Origin: Acorus gramineus
Taxonomy: Eukaryota > Streptophyta > Magnoliopsida > Acorales > Acoraceae
DNA: 64,000 nt
Assembly: GCA_030737835.1 (NCBI GenBank)
Contig: CM060847.1
Location: 2,026,977 to 2,090,976, forward strand
Direction: 5' to 3'
The notes under the pieces are model-generated. The model was not told the origin of the DNA and searched no databases. It saw nothing but the letters and a program-made list of their open reading frames with translations. Position numbers and translations under genes: made by a program. Below are positions 24,031 to 36,769 of the stretch, one piece after another. How positions within the stretch are numbered: the stretch's first letter is position 1; each line of letters begins with the position of its first letter.

Positions 24031-24761
24031 CATTAGGATTCCTTTTTTTTGGTGGCTCGTGTTGGTAATTTTTGGCATTCTAATAAATCTCACTCGATTT
24101 AATGGATTAAAAAAAAAGTGCCCCGAATTTTTTTCACAAAAATACGACCTAGCAAATCTGTATTTTTTCCCCCCTACATCCAAAAATATTTATTTATTTT
24201 AGGTGCTTTACATATTCCAGGGCAATCAAAAAAGTTGCAGTATCAAATATGACCTAATAAACCTGGTCTTGTTTCTTGTATCAAATGTTGAATTTGATAT
24301 CCATGACCCAATAAATCGAAGATATGTCCAATCCCATTTGCATTTCACACAGTTTTTCTTATTCATAGTCACCCATTAAAATGCATATTCTTATACAAAA
24401 TAGAAGAATCCTGGAAAAAAAAAAAGAAATTTCAACAATTGAAATGCAGGACCATAAAAAATGCAGCTGATCAAATTCAACTAAATAAAATGATTTAAAA
24501 ATCCAAACTAAAGCAATAAGTGAAAAATAAAAAAACACTTTTGGCAGAACCCCAGCTTCACAGTCTCGTCTGTATCATGAGTTTCCGTTACTTGACCGAA
24601 CAACCCCAAATTCAGTCATTTCACAGTGTTTAAGAAAACTATAATTTCTGTTAAACAACACAACAGACCTACATACAACCACGCTGGACACAAAGGTTAA
24701 AAATAAAATAACACAACCAGATGCACAACACTTTGATGATGAGGAAATCACACACAGACTC
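24031..24761. other. 3' flank of Lunapark, convergent with TOG
   Basis: Should contain the Lunapark 3' UTR on its right side. Nothing else recognised. Confidence 0.5.
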
Positions 24762-27700
24762 CTATTTAGCAGACGCATTCGCAGATTCATTCTCACCGGT
24801 CCCTGCTTGAGTGTTTGTTATGTCACTGGCATCTCCAACAATCTCTTCCTTTCTCTCTATCACTTGAGCATCCGTTTCGGGACTCGCATCTCCATCACTA
24901 ACTTTGTTTTCTGGAGAGGGGGGATTCGCACCACCAACATTCAACCCCAAATCAGGTTGATCCTGCATTTGTTGTGGTCCATTCAGCACGTGACAATGCG
25001 GGCAATAGTATGTTATGTAGGGAAAATCCTCCTTTCGAGCCAATCCTGCTCAAAGCAATGCTTTGTTTAAATTCCACATGAAGAAAGATGCTTATAGGTT
25101 GAAAAGAAGAAGAAGAAGAAGCCTTTCACTCACCATTATGCATACGGCAGTTGCCACATATGAGTGCATAGCACTGTGTCGGATCTTCACCAACAAGCAT
25201 GGCCGCGAGTCGCGCAATCCATCCACCGTCGCTAGCACCTGGGCTTCTATGATGCTCAAAAACCGCCTGATTCTGATCATGGACATCCTGGCCCCTAGGT
25301 TCGAGTTCTTGCATACTTCCATCAAAGGACTGTTGTGGCATCGTGGCGTCCCCGTGGCTACGACTTCTTGCATGGGACGGCTTTCTGTTACGTAATCCAT
25401 TTGATTGCACCAATTCGGCGTCATTACTTTTTCCCACCGGCATGTTGAGCTTATTGGAATCATCCCCCAAATAGACTTTCAAGCCTGAATCTGCCCCCAG
25501 TTTGGATGCCAAGACACTGGCAGCGGCTGCCTTTGCTGCAGGATCAGGGTCGTATCTCTGTATTTCAAAATTAGTGAAGGTAAATATGCTGGAGTGAGAT
25601 TTGATTGGACAGCATGGAAATATGAATGACTCATGCTTGATAGAAACCTGGATGAGTTGTTGAGTGGTGTAATAGTTTGTTCTCTCTTTAAGCTCATCGA
25701 TCTTTGCTTGCCTTTCAGCACGTAATCTTTCTAGTGTTTTTTGGTCCTTCCGATCACCTGTGTTTGGACAAGATTAAAAAAAAAAGAGTAAGCTTTTGAT
25801 ACAGTGAAGTCTGAACAAGTTATAAATAATTCAAATTGGCTAGTAGATCTGGAGAAGTCAACTCTTCCAATACAAGCAAGCATATGATACTTAAAATTAC
25901 AAGTACATTTTGCCATTCAATATGTGCTCATATCATGGGACTGGCACCGTCACAAACAGCAAATGTTTCACCTCAGCACATAATAAATTACTGTCATATG
26001 AAAAAATGGACAGCTGCTAAAATATTAAGTCATTGTTATATATTACTTAAAGATGGAAGTATAAATCAACAAAAAGACAGATTATGGATGCAAGGAAAAT
26101 AAAAATACTACAGCGGACAGATAAGCAGCCTAAGACAGCCTTTGATGAGGAATTAGAATCCAATAATCCATAGGGTTTATCCAATTTGGCCCTCATTTTG
26201 TGTGAGAACTTCTGTTTAGGTACGGAGCAAAAGAGCATGTAACCCTCATAGTTGTCCCAAAGCCATGCAAACACTTCCGACATTAGTAACCAATGCATAT
26301 ATATATCTTGGTGAAAAGAAGGATCTTGCATTCTGAAAACTCATATCACCGAACTGTTGGTTCAGTAAAATTCTGCCATATTACTAAGTCATTGATCATC
26401 CAACCCCAATAATCAATGGACTTTAAGACACACAAGCTTCCTCCAAGAGCAGAAAATTCAATACTCCAGAAATTTCAAAAGAAGCAATGAACCAAGATGG
26501 ATCCAAAAGAATTCAACATCACCAATCCTGAATCCAGTGTTCTCCCAGATTAAAAATTAGCCATACACCTGATCTCTACAAAGCCTTCATCAGTCAAGCT
26601 GTCAAGGTTTTTCTGAATTGTTCCTATTGGAAATCTTGGACATGGACAATTTTGATCTTAGCACAGATCTTCAACGATATTAAAATCCAGCTGTTAAAAT
26701 TAGGACAGCGAACCATTTATTTTGGGTCATATTGACAATATCAATGAAGGTCAGATCCAACATTAAAAAAAACAAAACAAAAATAAACTGATTCAATGAG
26801 GATTCGGGTATCCATATTAAATGGACTCCAATACTCCACATACAGAAAACATATAACACGATATCTGATTCACCACACTTCTCCCAAAAAAAAAAATCCA
26901 ATCCACCACTTCAGTTCCCAAAATTCTACATCAACTCCCTGCAATTTCCAAAAAGTAGAGCATGCATGGCAGGAAACAAACAGTGGAATAGAAAACTTAA
27001 CCTTACCAAAATATAATGGTCTGCAAAATAACAACAAACACAATGCTAGAACATGGCCCCATAACCCAAAGCACAACCTTTCCACTATACATAGATTCAA
27101 AGACAGCCATTATTTAGGCCTAGACATAAGGCCTCAAGGTTATGTTTAATCACAATTCAATCTTAGAGAGAAGTCCAGCATCAAGCATGAAAAGGACAAC
27201 GAATATGAGGATATAATAAGGTCTACAGATAAAATAAAATAAAATAAATCATTGCATATAAAACATAATATGATGTCGTTAAAATGCTTGCAAACTACAC
27301 ATTCAAAAAACAGATGCACAACAGCACATAAGTTTCAATTCTCAAATAGCAGAAAGAATGGATAGCATTGTCTACTTTTTTTTGAGAAAATATAGGAGCA
27401 ATCATATTAAAGAACACTACTAAATCCAGGAATAACACTACAGAAACTATCTATAAACACTGGATGGTAGTCTCCATTATTTGATGACAATAGTAGTTAG
27501 GTCAGACCAATAAGTTGCAAACAATAGAAACAACCTAGATATATGATGTTGGCATGCGAAATGTGATAATTCATGATTGTCGGGTAACACAAAAAAAATG
27601 TTTGAAATAAATGTAGACTAGCTACTGCAATTCTTTAAAAATTCTAATTGTAATTAGATAAGCGCATATATATCCCGTAGAAGATTGTTCAAGCTTTACC

Positions 27701-29845
27701 ATGCATTAATTAATGAAAAGAACAAAAAGGCATTACATAAATATTTGATTTGACATTCTAATATTAACTTCAAAGAGGTCGACTGTTGGCAGTATTTAAA
27801 AACAAATCTGCATTAATGCATGTTAAAGTACTGCCTAACTACTATAAACAATGAACAATGACACTGCATCTTCATAGGCAAGAAAGCAACCCAGTCCACT
27901 ATGTTAACCACCCATTCTGAAAGTGCTAACCAAAAGCAAGTGGTTCACAAGCTGTCAGATACAATGTCCATAGAAGAGGGAAACAATCTTCATTTTAAAC
28001 AGGTTTATTTTAATTTGGTCATCCACTTATCTCTCGCATATGGTTAAAGGAAGGTTTGACCCTTGGTTCAAGATGCAATGCCAATAATCTTGAAGGAATG
28101 TGGAAGAGTTCCACAGAAAGAAAAGAGGCAATCATAGCAACAAGGCAAAATTCCAAGGCCTTGTCCCTCATGTAGTTAATTGAGAAATTTTGCTCGCCCA
28201 CAACAAGCATATTTTCCAACGAAAACGATCATACAAGGAAAACATTTTAGCGGCTGTCACAATATCACTTCAGGCTTGGTTATCAGTGCTCCTAGGTGAA
28301 GAGTTGACCTTCACTATCATGGGGATTAATTGGTGAAGGCTTTTGTATGTTGCAATTTGGGTGAGATGATTTATCTTACTTTGTTTTATTTTGCTTTTTC
28401 TTAGGTTGCTTTTGGAAATCTCTGGTCTCCATTTTGTTTGAGGGACAACATTCCTAATATGAAGGGTTCAGTCTCTCTTTAAAAAAAAGATAAAGTTTAA
28501 AATGAAGATGGACAAAGAAATGCAACTATGGGACAACTGAAATAGAGGGAAAAAATAACAAAATTTTTGGAGCAACAAAGTTCACGAGATCAAAATAGAC
28601 AAGGGGCAAATTTATCATTGATCTTGAATGTCCATGAATATAACAACACCGTCTCAATTGGCAAGTAAACTTCTAAATAAGAATGAAAGATTTAAGTGAA
28701 GAGTTGAGATATTTACGCATCCTTGTGAAGCTTACAAGTGTTGAATATATTGCAGCAGATAGACATGGCAAGACAAACATAGGCAGTACGCGAACTGCTC
28801 TCATCTTCCAATCTAAATCCACCGTTCTTGTAGTCATAATGGCATAGGCCACTGCCACCACCTGGAGAACATAATAAGGCCTTTAGAATATACAAGACAA
28901 GATATATTCGCTAACACGAAAGTGTTTTTTTTTTTTTTTTTGGGGGGGGGGGGAGATGTTTGGGGTTTTGTGGGGGGTAAGGAATCTTATAACATTGGGC
29001 AACAGAAAACTAGACAAGAACCAAAAGATCATCATCTAAGAGAAACCATACAAGTTTGCATGAGCATTAAAAAAGAATGATATTCCTTCATTTATAAATT
29101 CAAAAAACAAAATGGCCTGAGAGTACCACTGATCCATAGTACCTTGTCATTAAAATAATTGCATCTATAACAGGATGAGAAGTAGCACAAGTAGGTGCAA
29201 AAATAAGACTTGCAACAATCATGTTTTTCTCTTCAGACAATGCACACATCTCTTGGATGGTGTAAATTCATGAAGAAATTTTTTTTCCAGAAGATAAAAC
29301 TCTCACCAACCAAAAAATAAGCACCAGATACATATTCGAGTTAGGAATTCGACAAACATTTGCAACTTCAGAGCATACAGATGTTACCCAACCTGGTAAA
29401 ATTTGATTCCTAGTGAACATAATAAGCGCAGATGAAGAAGAACAAACATCATATTTTAACAGATCCATTGACAAGAAGACTCTTCTCCTCCAAAACAATG
29501 AACGGGACTTCAATTCCAACAATTAAAAACAAAAAAGCAGTAAGAGAGGCTCACTTCGAGGACGACGGAGAGGACGACGATGTTCCTGGCCGTTCGCCGC
29601 CAAACCTGGGCCCTCCCTTTCATCCTCGCGAGCACCGTCGCCTCCTCCTTCGATAGGTGCTGCAACAGCTTCTCGAAATCGTCCCCCCTCCGCCCCGAGA
29701 AGATCCCGTGCCAGATCCTCGACAACAGACCCCTCCGTGTCCTCTGCGGCTTCGACGCCGCTACCGTCGTCGATCCCTCGGTCTCGCCACCCGGAGAAAC
29801 CGATGAGGGCTTCGGCTGCTGGACCTCACTCGAGTGTTCTGACAT
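24762..29845 (-). CDS. LNP: Lunapark-family ER three-way-junction protein (5 exons)
   Basis: Exons are 29845-29555, 28861-28717, 25757-25648, 25557-25134 and 25045-24762. All are GT-AG and in frame, giving 417 codons. Two membrane segments (~87-108, VVLSVVLEVVAVAYAIM; ~122-142, VLPMFVLPCLSAAIYSTLV) form a hairpin. They are followed by a charged coiled-coil stretch (~146-182, LRAERQAKIDELKERTNYY) and the conserved YDPDPAAKAAAA block. A four-Cys zinc finger follows: CGNC at 316-319 and CPHC at 338-341, split by intron 4. Lunapark proteins sit in the endoplasmic reticulum and stabilise tubule three-way junctions; the Arabidopsis counterparts are LNP1 and LNP2. I chose the ATG at 29845 (MSEHSSEVQ). 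An in-frame ATG at 29950 would add 35 residues but lies in leader-like sequence. Confidence 0.95.
28924..28952. repeat. Poly-T/poly-G run in Lunapark intron 1
   Basis: A long T run is followed directly by about 12 G. Such homopolymers are prone to length error in assemblies. Confidence 0.85.
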
Positions 29846-30123
29846 GGCTAGATCAACCGAAGAAACAACCGGGATCAGTCGATCGGATCTGTTGATGAAA
29901 GAGAGGAAGTGATCGATCGATGGAGGGAAGGAGGGAGAGAGGGAAAGCAAGAGATCTGTATTTGGTATATGCTTTGCTTTTTCTCTTTCTTCTGTTCTTT
30001 CTCTACCACCCCGCTTTCTCTACAAGCACACGGTCGTAACGTGTTACTCTGCATAACATGACTCATATTCTGTAGCGTGTGTGATCAATGAAATCGGATT
30101 AAAAGGGTCGAATTCAGGGACTT
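29846..30123 (-). promoter_or_regulatory. Lunapark 5' leader and proximal promoter
   Basis: Next to the Lunapark start on its upstream side. Rich in GA/CT (29908-29950). No core promoter motif can be fixed. Confidence 0.4.
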
Positions 30124-30463
30124 GGGTCCATTTGGAAACTGTGATTGAAAAATAGCTTTTGAAATAAAGCTGTTTTTTAATATGATTTTAGACCTTGACT
30201 TTTGAGGATGTTTTTTTTTAAATCAGGAATCAATATTTGAAAGGAGTTTAATATTTGACAGAGAAAGTTGCTTTTCAATTCAAAAAATCGATTCCGACAA
30301 AAAGCGTTGTTTCTGAGCTTTTTAAAACACAGATTTCAAGAGAAAAATTAAAATGAATCCAGCTTCCGATTCTGTAAAAAGCTGTCCCGTTTGGCTGCAC
30401 GCTTTTAGCTTTTCAGCTTTTCAAAAAGCAAAAGCGCGCCCCAACGCACAACCAAACGGGGCC
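30124..30463 (+). mobile_element. MITE family A, copy 1
   Basis: Ends GGGTCCATTTGGAAAC and CAACCAAACGGGGCC, followed by TTA; the left flank has TTG where TTA is expected. About 340 bp, same sequence as 30498-30838 and as 39538-39882 inverted. Tourist/PIF-Harbinger-type ends. Confidence 0.85.
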
Positions 30464-30497
30464 TTAGTTTATTCAGCTTCTTCAGCGGATACATTAA

Positions 30498-30838
30498 GGT
30501 CCGTTTGGAAACACAGATTGAAAAGTAGCTTTTGGAATAAAGCTGCTTTTTAAGATGATTTTAGACCTTGACTTTTTTAGGATGTTTTTTTTTAAATCAG
30601 GAATTAATATTTGAAAGGAGTTTAATGTTTGGCAGAGAAAGTTGCTTTTCAATTCAAAAAATCGATTCCGACCAAAAAGCGTTGTTTTTGAGCTTTTTAA
30701 AACACATATTTCGAGGAAAAAATTAAAAGGAATCCAGCTTCCGATTCTGCAAAAAGCTGTCTCGTTTGACTGCACGATTTTAGCTTTTCAACTTTTCAAA
30801 AAGCAAAAGCGCGCCCAAACGCGCAACCAAACGGGGCC
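30498..30838 (+). mobile_element. MITE family A, copy 2
   Basis: GGTCCGTTTGGAAACACAG to CGCAACCAAACGGGGCC, with TTA/TAA at the flanks. It lies 34 bases after copy 1 in the same orientation, so the two form a tandem pair. Confidence 0.87.
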
Positions 30839-30842
30839 TTAG

Positions 30843-31805
30843 TGAAAATTTAAATCCAAAAGATATCTTCACCTATTACATGGTATAAGACGTCTAAAAC
30901 TCTTTGTTCCATCCCAGATCAATTTGCCTCTGTTCCAGATCAATTTGTTTCATCCGAGATCCATTCATAGATATATTTCATTTAGTGGTTTTTGCATTTT
31001 CAGTCAGTGGGGGATTATTGGATTTTAGACATAAGAGTGACTAAAAATGCATTATTGAGTCTTGTATCACTTGCATGAAACGTTTATGCACGGTTTGTCA
31101 TCTCTCTTTAATTCTTCCTCCATGCATATAATATTGGGTAGTATTGAAACGGTTACTGTTAACTCATGCAACGTTTTATCTCAAATCGATTACATTAGCA
31201 TGTAACGGTTACATTTTATTATGATGGTCCATTGGAATTTAAAGCATGAAATACATTTTCATATGTGTTGTGTCTATAAATATTCATGGCTAACTCTCAT
31301 GACTCAAGGGAATATATCGGAGAAATAATCACATATGTGTGTATGTTTAATATAGTGGTGTTTTAGCCTACATAGCCGATCCCACTATATTATAGACTTT
31401 ATGAAAAATCTCATCTTTCCTCCATTCTCTAGCTCCCGAACACCTTGTTATTTGATTCAATTCATTGATTTGGGCGTCTGAAAGGAACGTAATCTGTTCA
31501 TCGTGGTTCTTCCATAACTCGCACCCCAGAAGAACAAAACCTATTGTGGTCGTATCTCTCAGTGGTAGGAGCCATTCAACCCTATGCGTGAGGGAGTCTT
31601 ATTCACCGAGGACAGAGTGTCTTCACTCGCTTTCACATTTTCAGATACATTTTCTAATCTCTAACTCTTTTATTTCATGTTTTTACTATATATTTTAGAG
31701 TATGCATGATTTAATATATATTTGATATTTATATTCTTGATGGGATAATTATAAGAATTTGTGTTTAGTCTAATATTTGTTTATTACGCACATAAAATTC
31801 CAACA
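30843..31805 (+). mobile_element. Truncated Copia-type retrotransposon: 3' internal tail plus 3' LTR
   Basis: A purine-rich tract (AGTGGGGGAT, 31006-31015) stands directly before TATTGGATTTTAGAC and looks like a polypurine tract beside an LTR. The proposed LTR runs 31016-31805 (~790 bp) and ends AAAATTCCAACA, the mirror of TGTTGGAATTTT starts common in Copia LTRs. A TATA-like CTATAAATA occurs near 31272. The internal region before the tract (30843-31005) has no usable frame. No second LTR was seen, so it is a remnant. Confidence 0.6.
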
Positions 31806-32639
31806 ATTTTTTTGTGGGTTCGTTAGTTAGTAATATAAAAAAACAGATAAAAATTTATTTAGAAGATGGAAGAAACAAACATTATCCATGTATACTTAAA
31901 ACTTGAAACACAATCAATCATCAATCAAAATTCATAAAGAAAATCTTAACATTATGTTAAACTAAGAGGATATTAAAATAACAATAATGATTTTTGGACT
32001 TAGTAGAACCCATCTCAAGCGCCATGAGGTGGTAAGATTGAAATCCTCAATTTACCCTTAATTTGTAATTTGTGCATTTTATATCAAAATAGATCCCTTG
32101 ATTTACGAGGTGGTTACGATTTGGTTTGTTCTTTCTTATTTTAAAAGCAATCAATTCAATTGAAAGTCATTGAGATTTGGTTTGTTCTTTCTTTTTTAAA
32201 AGTAACAATTCAATTAAAAGTCTCTATTTACAATTTGACAGAAGAAAGAGGGTGGTTATCATCGACTGGAAAAAAAAATCTTTGATTCAACACGCCGCCT
32301 TTACATGTTGTGACGATTGTAGTGGTCTTTTCCAATAGACATGAGAGAGAAGTTAGTACAAATCATTTTTCAATTCTAAATATCAAGTTAAAACTTTTCA
32401 ATTCAGATTGATTCGAGGAATACAAAACAAATACTCTATTTCAGTTTTGTGGGGATTAGAGAAAAAGAAAACAATTTCTTCAAAAATTTTTTTTTTTTTT
32501 TTTTGCGACCTTTTTGTGGTGCAATCAATGGTGATCCTTAATATTTTGATTTGAGTCGAGAATGTTTAATATTTTACATTCATTTTTTAATTCTTATGCA
32601 TATTTGTGAGATCAGATTTTTAATGTAAGTTCAGATATA
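31806..32639. other. Intergenic, AT-rich
   Basis: No gene; an 18-base T run near 32488. Confidence 0.55.
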
Positions 32640-33030
32640 TGTTCGTTGTATCTGGATTTTATATGCATTTTGTGTTTATATATGATTTGTATAATCATTT
32701 ATGTTGTTGTTTATATGTATAATTATGCATATTGAATCCTTTAATATATTTTAGTCTTGTATAATCATTTTGCAACTCATATACATTTATTTAATGTAAA
32801 TTTTTTAATAACGATTCCAGATACACATAATGTGTATCTGAATTTTATATGCATTTTATGTTTAGGTACGATTTGTATAATCGTTTATGTTGTTGTTTAT
32901 GTGTATAATTATGCATATTGAATCCTTCAGCATATTTTAGTCTTGCATTATCATTTTTCAACTCATATACATTTGTCTAATGTAAATTTTTTAACGACGA
33001 TTCCAGATACACTTAAATGTGTATCTGAAT
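32640..33030. repeat. 186-bp tandem repeat, two copies plus a partial third
   Basis: GTATCTGRATTTTATATGCA occurs at 32648 and 32834, and GTATCTGAAT again at 33021. The intervening blocks (TTATGTTGTTGTTTATRTGT, ACTCATATACATTTRTYTAA) match throughout. Confidence 0.85.
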
Positions 33031-34631
33031 AATTTATTCAGCCCAATGTGTTGTATGTTATGTTTGTTCTGATGATTTGATTAATGTGTACATGAATAAT
33101 ATTTAATTGTTTTTTATAGGTATATTTAAAGATATTTATTAATCATATACATGTTTATAAATCACTTTTTTCGGATAAAAAACTATGTGCATAAGATACT
33201 TATGACGATTGTATCTGTATCTGAAATTTTTTAGATACATATATATCTGAAGAACTAATATATAACTGTATCCAAATCTGTATATGTATATGAAAAAACT
33301 AATATATTCATCTGTATCTGAAATTATAATATATTCATTTGTATTTGTAGCTGTATCTGAAAAAAACAGAGGTAGAGGTTGGAGGAGATGGAGACCGGAG
33401 GAGGTCTCGAAAGGTAGCCGATCCACCTCTCATATGAGAGGAATCCAAGGGTGGTGATGCCAGCCGTCGGAGATGAGGAGGCCGGCCGAAATGAATTTTT
33501 GAAGTGGCGGATGACTTAAAAGAATAAAAAAGAAATTTTCTAAAGAAGAGAGTGTGAAGGGAGGAGACGGGTATACAATTTCTATTAACGAGAGATTAAT
33601 TTTTTGGAGTGAAAAATTAAAATATAAAAGAATGGTAGTATTGTATTTGCTCTTTTTTATTTTTTTAAAAAGTCAAACATGGACCAATTAGGTAATAACA
33701 CCTATTTGAGGCTTCTTATGGGGCTTAAATTTTGAGACCTATGCAGCAAGACCTTTAAAATAAACGTAACTAAGATGATATTAAAATTGGAACAAATAAA
33801 AAAATAACAAAAAAAATATAATTTAATATCCATTCCTTTTCGTGTCACTATGTAGTTTTTCTCTAAAAAATAAGAGCCAACCTCTGATATCTTTTTGCTT
33901 TATGTAAACTCTAAACTCCAAAAAATTGAAAAATAAGAGGATATTAAAATTTGAACAAATAAATATAATTTAATATTCATACATTTTTCTATCTCTATGT
34001 AGTTTTCCTCTTAAAAAGGAGCCAACCTCTTATGTCTTTTTAATTGCTTTATTTTTAATTGCTTTATGTAAACTCTAAATGAAAAAAATCATAAACATAA
34101 TGATAAGAATATAATTTTTTTTCACCAAACAAAAAATATAATTGTTTGTGATAAAAAAATTAAAAATAAAATAAATCAATAAATCATAAATCAATCATAA
34201 AAAGTAACTTACCGGTGCTAACAAATAAAACTGAAATTGAAATGAGAAATAATTAATGAGTTGATAATAGGTATATATGGAGTTAGGGTTACTGCTTTTA
34301 TATTTCAAATAATATATTGAATCTCAACAATAATCTTATCTTATTTATCCAAATGGATAACAATCAAATGAATTTTATTAGAAAATCTAGGCCGGATAGA
34401 TAAACATGATTAATTGATACTCATGAAACTAATTTAATAATAACCATTTGATTTTTTTTGTTGGTCAAATAGACTACCCATTCGTCCAATCACATTGTTT
34501 TCAATCCCATTTCATCAAACTATTTTAATAACAGCCGTCTGATCTTTTTTTTTTTTTGTGAAGCAGACTATCCATTCAGAAAACACTAAATCTTAAAATC
34601 ATTAAGATAAGTTTGAATATAAATAGACTAA
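33031..34631. other. Intergenic, mostly AT-rich
   Basis: 33190-33365 is rich in degenerate TATCTG units related to the repeat before it. 33366-33500 is a GC-richer patch (GGAGGAGATGGAGACCGG) without a convincing frame; it might be a decayed gene fragment. The remainder is AT-rich and unrecognised. Confidence 0.5.
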
Positions 34632-35064
34632 GGGTCCATTTAGATATGAGTTTAAGTAGATTCTGCGTTTGAAAAGCTAAAGATTTTCAAACTCAGATCC
34701 AAACACATTCTCACCGTTTAGCTTTTCAAACCACAATTTTCATTTTTAGGCAAAAAAACATTGCGGTTAAAAATCTAATAAAACATAGATTTTCAAAAGC
34801 TCAGTTTGAAACATAAGATTTTAAGAATCTCATAGTTTCAACCTCATATCTAAACGCACTGAAACTCTGAGATTCTTAAAATCTTATATTTTAAACTTAG
34901 CTTTTGAAAAGCTACGTTTATTAGATTTTCAACCATAAGATTTGCCTAAAAAAGGAAGATTGTGGTTTGAAAAGTTAAACACTGAAATTGTATTTGGATA
35001 TGAGTTTCAGAATTTTTAGCTTTTCAAACACAGAATCTACATAAACTCATATTCATACGGACCC
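34632..35064. mobile_element. 433-bp hairpin MITE (family B)
   Basis: TAA on both sides (34629-34631 and 35065-35067). The two halves are near-complete inverted repeats: GGGTCCATTTAGATATGAGT against the reverse of ACTCATATTCATACGGACCC, and so on to the centre near 34848. Transcribed, it would form a long hairpin. PIF/Harbinger-like ends and target. A related copy spans 39369-39946. Confidence 0.88.
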
Positions 35065-35067
35065 TAA

Positions 35068-36081
35068 ATAATTTTAAGATTTGTTGATGGATAATAAGAT
35101 TGAATATAAATCTAAACAAACTAATTAATATTTAGATTTGTTGGTAAATATAATTGTCTTTTTAATTAATTTTCAAGGGTAAAATTGGCTAAAATGTTTT
35201 CCCCTCAACTCATACTTTTTATAATAAAAAATATAGATTATACCTAAAAAATTCTCATTTCACAATTTTGGAAACACAAATGACTAACTTACCTTTATGT
35301 AATTAGATTCTTAACATATTCCATTTCTCTTAATTTTGTTAAAATATTTCATCCTCTTAATTTTGTTAATGTATTTCACATATTCTCATGTAATTTTTTA
35401 TTTATTCTAGATTATTTGTGATTATGTAGATTTGTGAGATATGTATAATATAATTTGAGTTTTTTTATAAAGAACTCCATTAAATGTTGATGCTTCTTTA
35501 AAAAAATGAATATGTACTAATGCCGCCCTTAAAATATGTGAATAGCCAAGCAAAATAAAATGTAATAAGGATTTAGATTTAAATCACATCTTATGATTAT
35601 ACATAATGAAAATAATAAACAATATCATGTAAAATATGTATAAGAAACACACAATATGATATATAATAACACAAACTCTAAGGGGATTGATTTGGGTCAT
35701 ATAATGAAATATTGTTATTTTGTAGGAAATATATATATTTTTGGTGTGGCATAACCTAACAAGGGTTAGAGGGAAATGTTAATGATCTAATAATTATATA
35801 AGGGTAGATTAGTCTTTTGTGTTTTCAAAACGGTGAAAGTCTTTTTTTTCAGTTATAATTTTAAAAAGTGGTTGATTTCCTTATTTTTAACTTTTAGGAT
35901 ATTTTTTTGTTATTTTCCCTTCAAATTAATCAAAGACTTAATTCAAAATACTGATCTTATCATCTGCAAGTCGTGATTTTGTAAAAAAATTCGGCGGATT
36001 ATTTTATTCCATTTAAATCGACTGAGATTAATTAGAATGCCTAAACTACCAACCCGAGCCACTAAATAAAACCCTGATGTC
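35068..36081. other. Intergenic, AT-rich
   Basis: No gene or clear repeat. Confidence 0.55.
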
Positions 36082-36128
36082 CTTCCATTGAAAACTGAGG
36101 TTTTTCACATTCTCCAAAGGTCAGATCT
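36082..36128 (-). repeat. Inverted copy of the sequence at 23973-24030
   Basis: The reverse complement reads CTGACCTTTGGAGAATGTGA, as does the 23.97-kb sequence, and ends TTTTCAATGGAAG in both. The 23.97-kb copy has a ~12-base extra piece. Likely pieces of one transposon family. Confidence 0.75.
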
Positions 36129-36769
36129 CTCATTATTTTTAATCTTTTTATTTGTTTGATTTGGTTTTGATGACTGAATATTTCGATCTAATTGAGAATC
36201 AACTTCTGGCCTGATCCCCAATCATTTTAATTTTAAAATATAAAAGCATGCTTAACTAATTGAAGAAGAAGATCTCTCTTTTTCCCTTTGTATAACCCTG
36301 ATTGAAACCAAGTTTTATTTCCTTCTAAATTTCGTAATTAATAATTTATACTTATATCTTTATATCCATTGATTTACATTTTTTTTCTTTAATATTCTTT
36401 TTCGGCTTTTTTAATATAAAAAATTCATTGAAATGAGGGTGGCAAGATAGTATGATTAGTTTATTGAGATACGGGGGAGCAAAGTTTATTGTGAGATATG
36501 TATGGACAGAACCCATATTTTATTGAGACAAGGAACTTTCCAGAAATAAGATATATGACTGATTTGATGACTTGGATCGGAAGAATAATTCATTCTTCTT
36601 AGGAATTTAAGGTTAGTCTAGTTAATTCCGGTTCAAATGTTGATATATCTTTCTTATGATCTAGTTTTGGTAAGACTCCATGTAATGAGAAATTTTATAA
36701 TTGATGTCTAGAAATGAACACAAAAATAAAAGATTTTAAATATAAAATTTTATGTATTGATTGTCAGCT
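36129..36769. other. Intergenic, AT-rich
   Basis: Nothing recognised. Confidence 0.55.

Noticed and set aside
29846-29950. Upstream in-frame ATG for Lunapark
   Set aside because: Would add a 35-residue Ser/Pro-rich leader unlike the family; the second ATG gives the expected start.
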